Shown here one piece after another: positions 1-5,466 of a stretch of DNA of 6,028 nt (position 1 is its first letter; the number at the start of each line of letters is the position of its first letter). The notes under the pieces are model-generated. The model ran no database searches, was not told the DNA's origin, and saw nothing but the letters and a program-made list of their open reading frames with translations. The DNA is from Pseudomonadota bacterium (lineage in GTDB: Bacteria; Pseudomonadota; Alphaproteobacteria; Rhizobiales; Devosiaceae). Location of the stretch: contig JAEYTN010000023.1 of NCBI GenBank assembly GCA_023433985.1, positions 1 to 6,028 on the forward strand, read 5' to 3'. A program made the position numbers and the translations under genes.

Positions 1-743
1 AGGTGGCCGTCCAGCACCAGCCCGCCGCCGATGAACGAGCCGATGAAAACGTAGAGGTAGTCCGGGTAGCGGCTGCCGCTGCCGAACATCAGCTCGGGGG
101 CGCAGGCCGCGGTGATGTCGTTGGCGAAATACACCGGCCAAGGCACCTCCGCCGCGATCAGGGCGCGGATGTCGATCTCGCGCCAGGCGTCGATCTCGGC
201 CTTGGGTGCCCCCATTTCCTCGTGCCAGGTCCACATCTCGTAGGGCGCGGCGATGCCGAGCCCGGCGATGCGCGAACGCAGGCGCCCCGGCACGTCCGAC
301 AGCAGCGTCTCGATCCCCTCGCGGGCGAATTTAACGATGCCCCCGGGGGTAGGGTAGGGGTAGGTCTTGTGCAGCAGCCCTAGCGTCTCGCCGGTAAAGT
401 TGATGAGGTAGAGGTCGACCGAGCGGCGCCCGACCTTCAGCCCGAAGCTCAACGCTCCCTCGGGATCGAGCGAGTAGGGCACCAGGGGCTGCCCCACCTT
501 GCCGCGCTTGGGAGAGCCCCGCCGGAGCAGCCCGTCCGCCTCGAGGCCGTTCATCACGTTGGAGATGGTCTGGGGGCTGAGCCCCGTCATCCGGGCGATA
601 TCGGCCTTGGGCAGTTCCCCGTGGCGGCGCACCAGCGAGAGCACCAGCCGCTCGTTGTAGAGGCGCACGCCGGTCTGGTTCGTGCCGCGGCTCTGGGTGC
701 CGGCCCGCGCTGGAACCTCCTTGCCTCCGGCGCCTGCCACCAA
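1..743 (-). CDS. ROK-family transcriptional repressor, partial (C-terminus beyond left edge)
   Basis: DNA-binding sugar-responsive regulator of the ROK (repressor, ORF, kinase) family. The frame was translated by hand from the minus strand and has no ATG near its beginning. An in-frame TGA lies at 776-774, so the start must be the TTG at 743 or the GTG at 740; a strong AGGAGG at 758-753 precedes both (spacing 9 or 12). Counting from the GTG, a winged helix-turn-helix covers about residues 27-75, including GVRLYNERLVLSLVR, PKADIARMTGLSPQTISNV and LEADGLL. A ROK sugar-binding fold follows, with FANDITAA and the glycine-rich FIGSFIGGGLVLDG near the cut end. About 247 codons are present; the family is usually near 400 residues, so the zinc-binding cysteine motif is outside the window. 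It is divergent from the transporter genes, and I infer that it represses them and itself. The family call is firm; the inducer is unknown, with a sugar or polyol likely. Confidence 0.9.
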   Translation of the reverse strand, partial: MVAGAGGKEVPARAGTQSRGTNQTGVRLYNERLVLSLVRRHGELPKADIARMTGLSPQTISNVMNGLEADGLLRRGSPKRGKVGQPLVPYSLDPEGALSFGLKVGRRSVDLYLINFTGETLGLLHKTYPYPTPGGIVKFAREGIETLLSDVPGRLRSRIAGLGIAAPYEMWTWHEEMGAPKAEIDAWREIDIRALIAAEVPWPVYFANDITAACAPELMFGSGSRYPDYLYVFIGSFIGGGLVLDGH

Positions 744-828
744 GCTTCCGGCCCTCCTCGACGATTGCGTTGGTCAACAACCCGGCGCTCGCCGGACAGC
801 GTCCCCATGCGCCGTCCACGTCCAAAAC

Positions 829-840
829 GCAATCGATTAC
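829..840. promoter_or_regulatory. LacI-family-like operator box in the repressor's leader
   Basis: The 12 bases GCAATCGATTAC fit the half-symmetric LacI/GalR-family pattern GNAANCGNTTNC at every fixed position, with the palindromic core AATCGATT. One outer base (C828) departs from the wider TGN...NCA form, while A841 fits it. The box lies about 86 bases upstream of the ROK start, probably within its transcribed leader. No LacI-type regulator is visible in this window, so assignment to that family is inference from the motif alone. Such a short site can occur by chance. Confidence 0.35.
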
Positions 841-858
841 AGGGGTTTGAAATCCCCT
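841..858. other. Small hairpin in the divergent leader
   Basis: AGGGG (841-845) and CCCCT (854-858) are complementary around an 8-base loop. It adjoins the LacI-like box and would lie in the 5' leader of the ROK transcript. The stem is only 5 bp and there is no T-run, so it is not a convincing terminator. It could be part of a regulator site or nothing. Confidence 0.25.
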
Positions 859-889
859 CCCGGACAAAAGACTGAACCCCGCACCGGCT

Positions 890-932
890 GCCTGTCAATT
901 AATAAATCAAGTGGATTAATTTATTGACAGGC
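890..932. promoter_or_regulatory. 43-bp palindromic operator, probable ROK repressor site
   Basis: Two 19-base arms (890-908 and 914-932) surround the 5-base centre AAGTG and are complementary at 17 of 19 positions. The core arms are CTGTCAATTAATAAATC and GATTAATTTATTGACAG. The site is strikingly AT-rich against GC-rich surroundings. It sits between the divergent ROK gene and the transporter operon, and each arm contains a TTGACA hexamer pointing outward (924-929 on plus, 898-893 on minus). ROK repressors such as XylR, NagC and Mlc bind AT-rich palindromes of this general kind. I infer that the repressor binds here and covers both -35 regions. Binding by this particular protein is not proven by the sequence. 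Confidence 0.75.
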
Positions 933-953
933 CGGAGCCGATGCGGTGATTAT
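924..953 (+). promoter_or_regulatory. Predicted sigma70-type promoter of the transporter operon
   Basis: A perfect -35 hexamer TTGACA (924-929) is followed after 18 bases by GATTAT (948-953), which matches the -10 consensus at 4 of 6 positions. The -35 box lies inside the right arm of the palindrome, as expected for repression by occlusion. Transcription would begin near 960, leaving a leader of about 100 bases. That leader contains short hairpins: GACGGG/CCCGTC at 983-999 and GGCTG/CAGCC at 1010-1023. I do not recognise any known riboswitch in it. Confidence 0.6.
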
Positions 954-1057
954 CTTTCCGGTTCGGGGAGGAGGGCGCCCAAGACGGGTGCACCCCGTCC
1001 TTCCGCCGGGGCTGGATTCAGCCGGCCCGACGGATGTGCAACATTCGGGAGGACTTC

Positions 1058-2077
1058 ATGGGAAGACTCGGTTTTCTCAAGGCGACGCTTGCCGCGGGCA
1101 TCGTGGTAGGCGCCATGGCCGGTGCGGCCTTCGCGCAGGAGGTCACGGTCGGCCTCATCACCAAGACCGAAACCAATCCGTTCTTCGTCAAGATGCGTGA
1201 GGGCGCCGAGGCCAAGGCCAAGGAGCTCAACCTCAAGCTGATCACCGCCGCCGGCAAGTTCGACGGCGACAACGACGCGCAGGTCGCCGCCATCGAGAAC
1301 CTGATCTCGGCCGGCGCAAAGGGCTTCGCCATCGTTCCCTCGGACTCCAAGGCTATCGTGCCGACTATCCAGAAGGCCAAGGACGCAGGCCTGATGGTGA
1401 TCGTGCTCGATACGCCGCTCGATCCAATGGACGCCGCCACCGCCACCTTCGCTACCGACAACCGCAAGGCCGGCGAGCTGATCGGCAAGTGGGCAGCCGG
1501 CACCTTGGGCGACGCAGCCAAGGACGCCTCGATCGTGTTCCTCGACCTCGCCACCAACCAGCCGACCGTCGACTACCTGCGCGACCAGGGCTTCATGGCC
1601 GGGTTCGGCATCGACGTGAAGGACCCCAACAAGTACGGCGACGAGGATGATCCGCGCATCTGCACGCACGAAATCAGCCAGGGCGACCAGGAAAAGGGCC
1701 GCACCGCGATGGAGAACGCACTGCAGAAGTGCCCGAACGTCAACGTGGTCTACACCATCAACGAGCCTGCCGCGGCGGGCGCGTGGGAAGCGCTGAAGGC
1801 CGTCGGCAAGGATGACGGCTCGGTGATGATCGTCTCGGTCGATGGCGGCTGCCCGGGCGTCGCCAACGTCAAGGCCGGCGTCATCGGCGCCACCTCGCAG
1901 CAGTATCCGCTGAAGATGGCCTCGATGGCCCTCGAGGCTATCGCCTCCGGCAACCTGCCGGAGATCGATGCGGCCGCCGGCTTCCTTGATACCGGCGCTA
2001 CGCTGGTCACCGACAAGCCGGTCGAGGGCGTCGAGTCGATCGACACCACCAAGGGCGCCGAACTCTGCTGGGGCTAA
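1058..2077 (+). CDS. frcB: Periplasmic sugar-binding protein of a CUT2 ABC importer (FrcB-like)
   Basis: Substrate-binding subunit that captures a sugar or sugar alcohol in the periplasm and delivers it to the membrane permease. It has 339 residues. I chose the ATG at 1058 because GGGAGG (1047-1052) lies 5 bases upstream; the in-frame ATG at 1034 has no ribosome site and would put charged residues ahead of the signal peptide. Residues 1-26 form a Sec signal peptide with a hydrophobic core and an AFA-Q cleavage site. The mature part is a type I periplasmic-binding fold, starting [13 protein letters not shown] and containing [43 protein letters not shown] and [10 protein letters not shown]. These blocks match what I recall of Sinorhizobium FrcB, the fructose/mannose/ribose binder. 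The symbol denotes family; the real ligand may be a polyol, given the downstream dehydrogenases. First gene of the operon. Confidence 0.92.
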   Translation: MGRLGFLKATLAAGIVVGAMAGAAFAQEVTVGLITKTETNPFFVKMREGAEAKAKELNLKLITAAGKFDGDNDAQVAAIENLISAGAKGFAIVPSDSKAIVPTIQKAKDAGLMVIVLDTPLDPMDAATATFATDNRKAGELIGKWAAGTLGDAAKDASIVFLDLATNQPTVDYLRDQGFMAGFGIDVKDPNKYGDEDDPRICTHEISQGDQEKGRTAMENALQKCPNVNVVYTINEPAAAGAWEALKAVGKDDGSVMIVSVDGGCPGVANVKAGVIGATSQQYPLKMASMALEAIASGNLPEIDAAAGFLDTGATLVTDKPVEGVESIDTTKGAELCWG

Positions 2078-2094
2078 GGCGCGCCTGAAGCAAA

Positions 2095-2124
2095 CGGCAG
2101 TCCCGTCCGGTCGCGGGGCTGCCG
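2095..2124 (+). other. Intercistronic hairpin between binding protein and permease
   Basis: CGGCAGTCCCG (2095-2105) pairs with CGGGGCTGCCG (2114-2124) along 11 bp, with one G-U pair and an 8-base loop. It fills the middle of the 81-base gap between the binding-protein stop and the permease start. There is no run of T after it (CTCTGTTATT follows), so a strong intrinsic terminator is unlikely. In many ABC import operons a hairpin at this junction stabilises the upstream message or dampens read-through, so that more binding protein than permease is made. That role is inferred here. Confidence 0.6.
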
Positions 2125-2158
2125 CTCTGTTATTCGGTCCTGACGGGGAGAGGGACGT

Positions 2159-3328
2159 ATGAGCGACGACGCCGCCGGCTCGGCCACAGCCGAACGCGGG
2201 CTGAAGGGTTCCGCCAACGAGGTCGCCAGCTTCGAGGAGGAACGCCGCGGGCCGATCTGGCACCTGCAGGCCTTCCTCCACTCCTATCCCACCTCGATCC
2301 CGCTGATCGTGCTGCTCGTCGGCGTGGTGATCTTCGCCGTCGCTGCGCCGGGGAAGTTCCTGTCGCCGCTCAACCTCTCGGTGGTGCTGCAGCAGGTGAC
2401 GATCGTCGCCATCTTGGGCATGGCGCAGACGCTGGTGATCCTCACGGCCGGCATCGACCTCAGCGTCGGCCTCATCATGATCCTCTGCCACGTGGTCATG
2501 GGGCGCACCGCCGTAGTGTTCGCGCCGGCGATCTCGGCGTGGCTGCAGGCCAATACCGGGCTCTACATCGATCCCCTGGTCATCGTCATCGCCTCGTTTC
2601 CGCTGGGCCTGATCGCCGGCTTCGCCTGCGGCATGCTGAACGGCTTCCTCGTCACCGCGCTCAGGCTGCCGCCCTTCATCGTGACGTTGGGCACCTGGTC
2701 GATCTTCGGGGCGCTCAACACCTTTTACTCCAACTCCGAAACCATCCGCTCGCAGGACATGGAGGCGGCAGCGCCGTTCCTCCTGTGGCTCGGCAAGCTG
2801 TTCAAGCTCTACGATATCGGCCTCTTCCTGGGGCTCGACCTGCCGTGGCTGCGCGGCTGGGTGGTGACCTACGGCTCGGTGCTGATGATCGTGCTCGCCG
2901 TCATCCTCAGCTACATCCTGGGGCGCACCGCCTTCGGCCGCCACGTCTACGCCACTGGCGACGACCCGGACGCGGCACGGCTCTCGGGCATCAACACCAA
3001 CCGAGTCCTGCTGGCGGTCTACGCGCTCGCGGGCTTCATCTGCGCCATCGCCGCCTGGGTGCTGATCGGCCGCATCGGTGGCGTCAGCCCGCAGGCGGGG
3101 CAGACCGCCAACCTCGACTCGATCACCGCCGTGGTGATCGGCGGCACCAGCCTGTTCGGTGGGCGCGGCTCGATTGTGGGCACGCTGTTCGGCGCCTTGA
3201 TCGTGGGCGTGTTCCGCAACGGTCTCGCTCTCTCCGGCCTCGCGCTGCTGTGGCAGGATTTCGCGGTGGGCGTCCTCATCATCGTCGCCGTCACCATCGA
3301 CCAGTGGATCAGGAAGATTTCGGCATGA
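2159..3328 (+). CDS. frcC: CUT2-family sugar ABC transporter permease (FrcC-like)
   Basis: Inner-membrane channel subunit, expected to work as a homodimer with the ATPase encoded next. It has 389 residues. The start ATG follows GAGAGGG (2148-2154) by 4 bases. Residues 1-45 are a charged, hydrophilic cytoplasmic tail, followed by a series of hydrophobic segments (roughly 8-10) beginning near residue 47. Diagnostic CUT2 permease features are GIDLSVG at 98-104, LPPFIVTLGTWSIF at 170-183, the ATGDDPDAARLSGI loop that contacts the ATPase, and VVIGGTSLFGGRGSI near the end. The C-terminus DQWIRKIS resembles FrcC. Compared with the FrcC sequence I recall, it is longer, with extra residues around 213-234 (YDIGLFLGLDLPWLRGW). 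It overlaps the next gene by the ATGA at 3325-3328, so translation is probably coupled. Family is clear; substrate is not. Confidence 0.92.
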   Translation: MSDDAAGSATAERGLKGSANEVASFEEERRGPIWHLQAFLHSYPTSIPLIVLLVGVVIFAVAAPGKFLSPLNLSVVLQQVTIVAILGMAQTLVILTAGIDLSVGLIMILCHVVMGRTAVVFAPAISAWLQANTGLYIDPLVIVIASFPLGLIAGFACGMLNGFLVTALRLPPFIVTLGTWSIFGALNTFYSNSETIRSQDMEAAAPFLLWLGKLFKLYDIGLFLGLDLPWLRGWVVTYGSVLMIVLAVILSYILGRTAFGRHVYATGDDPDAARLSGINTNRVLLAVYALAGFICAIAAWVLIGRIGGVSPQAGQTANLDSITAVVIGGTSLFGGRGSIVGTLFGALIVGVFRNGLALSGLALLWQDFAVGVLIIVAVTIDQWIRKISA

Positions 3329-4140
3329 GCGACGCGACCGGCACCGGCGTGCCCTCCGGCAACGCCAGCGACATCGTCCTCGAGGCACGCGGTCTCGCCA
3401 AGCGCTACGGCCGCGTGGTGGCGCTCGACCACGCCGATTTCGAGCTTCGCCGCAACGAAATCCTCGCCGTGATCGGCGACAACGGGGCCGGCAAGTCCAC
3501 TCTGATCAAGGCGCTCTGCGGCGCCGTGATCCCCGATGCCGGCGAAATCCTTCTCGAAGGCCAGCCGGTGCATTTCCGCTCGCCGATGGATGCGCGCAAT
3601 GCCGGCATCGAGACCGTGTACCAGAACCTCGCCCTCAGCCCGGCGCTGAGCATCGCCGACAACATGTTCCTCGGCCGCGAGCTCAGGAAACCCGGCTTCT
3701 TCGGCAACGTGCTCCGCCGTCTCGACCGCTCGAAGATGCAGAGAATCGCCCGCGACAAGCTGAGCGAACTCGGCCTCCTCACCATCCAGAACATCAACCA
3801 GTCGGTCGAAACCCTGTCCGGCGGCCAGCGCCAGGGCGTCGCCGTGGCTCGCGCCGCGGCGTTCGGCTCACGCGTCGTCATCATGGACGAGCCGACGGCC
3901 GCCCTCGGCGTCAAGGAGAGCCGCCGCGTGCTCGAGCTGATGCTCGATGTAAAGCGGCGCGGCCTACCCATCGTGCTCATCTCGCACAACATGCCGCACG
4001 TGTTCGAGGTGGCCGACCGCATCCACATCCACCGCCTGGGCAAGCGCATTGCCGTCATCAACCCCAAGGACTATTCGATGTCCGACGCCGTCGCGATCAT
4101 GACGGGCGCGATGAAACCGCCGCAGCCCGTGGCGGCCTGA
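3325..4140 (+). CDS. frcA: Sugar ABC transporter ATP-binding protein, single-domain (FrcA-like)
   Basis: Cytoplasmic ATPase that powers the importer. It has 271 residues and one nucleotide-binding domain, like FrcA and unlike the two-domain RbsA/XylG type, so a homodimer is expected. All motifs are present: Walker A GDNGAGKST at 51-59, Q-loop Gln100 in VYQNLALSPAL, signature LSGGQ at 164-168, Walker B VVIMDE at 184-189, and the switch His221 in ISHNMPHV. The ATG overlaps the permease stop by 4 bases (ATGA), with AGGAAG (3311-3316) 8 bases upstream. The same frame stays open far upstream inside the permease gene, but that extension encodes no domain sequence, so I place the start at 3325. The C-terminal NPKDYSMSDAVAIMTGA is typical of FrcA relatives. 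Confidence 0.93.
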   Translation: MSDATGTGVPSGNASDIVLEARGLAKRYGRVVALDHADFELRRNEILAVIGDNGAGKSTLIKALCGAVIPDAGEILLEGQPVHFRSPMDARNAGIETVYQNLALSPALSIADNMFLGRELRKPGFFGNVLRRLDRSKMQRIARDKLSELGLLTIQNINQSVETLSGGQRQGVAVARAAAFGSRVVIMDEPTAALGVKESRRVLELMLDVKRRGLPIVLISHNMPHVFEVADRIHIHRLGKRIAVINPKDYSMSDAVAIMTGAMKPPQPVAA

Positions 4141-4157
4141 TTGAGATACGGGTTGGG

Positions 4158-4243
4158 TAGTGAGTAGCGAATAGCGAGTGGGAGCGCACAAATTCCCTAA
4201 TCGCTACTCCCTATTCGCTACTCCCTATTCGTTACTCGCTCCG
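4158..4243. repeat. 14-bp-unit intergenic repeat with an inverted copy
   Basis: The unit CTACTCCCTATTCG occurs twice in exact tandem (4204-4217, 4218-4231). A partial third copy follows (from 4232) and a degenerate one precedes (4190-4203, 10 of 14 bases). On the left, 4162-4179 is the reverse complement of 4206-4223 at 17 of 18 positions, giving a long hairpin with a 26-base loop. It can instead pair with 4220-4237 (16 of 18). The element fills almost the whole 113-base gap between the ATPase and the dehydrogenase, stopping just before the latter's ribosome site. Repeats of this style are, as far as I recall, scattered through Hyphomicrobiales genomes. No coding content; function unknown. 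Confidence 0.8.
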
Positions 4244-4253
4244 AGGAGACACC

Positions 4254-5300
4254 ATGACCCTGCAGCGCGCCCTGGTGCTGGAAAAGCAGCACGAACTGAA
4301 GATCCGCGACATCGACCTGCCGGCCGATCCCGGCCCTGGCGAGGTGAAGATCAAGCTCCACACGGTGGGCGTCTGCGGCTCCGATGTGCACTATTACACC
4401 CACGGCCGCATCGGACCCTTCGTGGTCAATGCGCCAATGGTGCTCGGCCACGAGGCGGCGGGCACGGTGGTCGAGGTCGGGGCAGGGGTGACCCACCTCA
4501 AGGTCGGCGACCGCGTCTGCATGGAGCCGGGCGTGCCCGACCCCAATTCCAAGGCGTCGCGCCTCGGCATGTACAATATCGATCCCGCCGTCACCTTCTG
4601 GGCTACCCCACCGATCCACGGCGTGCTGACGCCCTTCGTCGTCCACCCGGCCAACTACACCTTCAAGCTGCCCGACAATGTCACCTTCGCCGAAGGCGCC
4701 ATGGTCGAGCCCTTTGCCGTCGGCATGCAGGCCGCGACCAAGGCGAAGATCACCCCCGGCGACACCGCCGTGGTGATGGGCGCGGGTCCGATCGGCACCA
4801 TGGTGGCGCTGGCGGCACTCGCCGGCGGGTGCTCGCGGGTCATCATCTCCGACCTGGCGCAACCCAAGCTCGATATCGCCGCACAGTACCAGGGCATCAT
4901 CCCGGTCAACATCCGCGACAAGAAGCTGGTCGACGAGGTGAACGCGCTCACCGACGGTTGGGGCGCCGACGTCATCTTCGAGTGCTCCGGCTCGCCCAGG
5001 GCATGGCAGGGCATCATCGACGTCGCCCGCCCGGGCGGCACCATCGTGGTGGTCGGCCTGCCGGTCGAGCCGGTCGATTTCGACATCGCCTCGCTGAGCG
5101 TGAAGGAAATCACCATCGCTTCGGTATTCCGCTACGCCCACCAGTACGACCGTGCCATCGCGCTCATGGCCTCGGGCCGCGTCGACCTGAAGCCGCTGAT
5201 CTCCGAGACGTTCCGGTTCGAGGACTCGATCAAGGCTTTCGATCGCGCGGTGGAAGCGAGGCCGACGGACGTGAAGCTGCAGATTCTGATGGACGCGTGA
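4254..5300 (+). CDS. Zinc-dependent polyol dehydrogenase (xylitol/sorbitol dehydrogenase type)
   Basis: Medium-chain dehydrogenase of 348 residues that would oxidise a sugar alcohol to a ketose with NAD, for example xylitol to D-xylulose. GAGGAG (4243-4248) lies 5 bases before the ATG. The GroES-like catalytic domain carries the expected zinc ligands Cys41 (GVCGSD), His66 and Glu67 (GHE), and Glu152 (MVEPFAVG), which align with Cys44, His69, Glu70 and Glu155 of human sorbitol dehydrogenase. The Rossmann domain has GAGPIG at 176-181 and Asp200 at the end of the second strand, indicating NAD over NADP. VFRY (291-294) matches the substrate-pocket segment of sorbitol dehydrogenases. The four-cysteine structural zinc loop is absent ([13 protein letters not shown] at 96-108), as in animal sorbitol dehydrogenase. 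The exact polyol cannot be told from sequence; xylitol is the best guess, with arabitol or sorbitol as alternatives. Confidence 0.88.
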   Translation: MTLQRALVLEKQHELKIRDIDLPADPGPGEVKIKLHTVGVCGSDVHYYTHGRIGPFVVNAPMVLGHEAAGTVVEVGAGVTHLKVGDRVCMEPGVPDPNSKASRLGMYNIDPAVTFWATPPIHGVLTPFVVHPANYTFKLPDNVTFAEGAMVEPFAVGMQAATKAKITPGDTAVVMGAGPIGTMVALAALAGGCSRVIISDLAQPKLDIAAQYQGIIPVNIRDKKLVDEVNALTDGWGADVIFECSGSPRAWQGIIDVARPGGTIVVVGLPVEPVDFDIASLSVKEITIASVFRYAHQYDRAIALMASGRVDLKPLISETFRFEDSIKAFDRAVEARPTDVKLQILMDA

Positions 5301-5310
5301 TCTGGACTTA

Positions 5311-5446
5311 CCCCTCACCCGGCGGCTTCGCCGTCACCCTCTCCCCAGAGGGGCGAGGGGAGGTCCGTTGGTTACTCTGCGTTTGCCAGGGAGGCCTTCC
5401 CTCGCCCCTCTGGGGAGAGGGATGCCCGGCAGGGCAGGGTGAGGGA
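5311..5446. repeat. Multi-branched palindromic intergenic element
   Basis: This is a nested palindrome between the two dehydrogenase genes. The outer stem pairs 5312-5320 (CCCTCACCC) with 5437-5445. Inside are three hairpins. A short one (5320-5333) has the stem GGCG/CGCC. A long one pairs 5337-5359 with 5399-5421 perfectly over 23 bp and continues inward to 5365/5393 with two wobble pairs. A third (5423-5436) has the stem TGCCC/GGGCA. The short hairpins flank the long one symmetrically, giving a cloverleaf-like shape. The CCCTCACCC/GGGTGAGGG border and the CCTCTCCCC core are a type of palindromic repeat common between genes of many Proteobacteria. It may fold in RNA to stabilise or attenuate the operon message. 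No T-run follows, so it is not a standard terminator. Confidence 0.85.
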
Positions 5447-5466
5447 TAAGTAGCCGAGGGGCACTC

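Noticed and set aside
331..898. Minus-strand open frames of 178 and 103 codons over the repressor region
   Set aside because: Both are out of frame with the ROK protein, whose frame gives a recognisable HTH and sugar-binding domain.
1034..1057. Alternative ATG start of the binding protein 8 codons upstream
   Set aside because: No ribosome site precedes it, and it would add charged residues before the signal peptide. The ATG at 1058 has GGGAGG at good spacing.
2539..3324. Open frame upstream of and continuous with the ATPase, suggesting a long fusion protein
   Set aside because: The upstream part is a shifted-frame reading of the permease gene, rich in Arg/His/Pro, without domain motifs. The ATPase has its own ribosome site and an ATGA overlap start.
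950..3388. Very long (812-codon) open frame on the minus strand opposite the binding protein and permease genes
   Set aside because: Composition is extremely rich in Arg, Gly, Asp and His with no recognisable domain. It is the usual antisense shadow of GC-rich coding DNA, while the plus-strand frames encode clear family proteins.
4141..4253. CRISPR-like array from the regular repeats
   Set aside because: The units are tandem and 14 bp long without unique spacers, and one copy is inverted, so this is not a CRISPR array.
5337..5421. Intrinsic terminator between the dehydrogenase genes
   Set aside because: The stem is very long and is followed by GATGCCCGGC rather than a T-run. The shape fits a dispersed palindromic repeat better.
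4178..5449. 423-codon plus-strand open frame overlapping the polyol dehydrogenase
   Set aside because: It starts inside the 14-bp repeat (giving [16 protein letters not shown] peptide) and then reads the dehydrogenase gene out of frame. The dehydrogenase frame has all catalytic residues.
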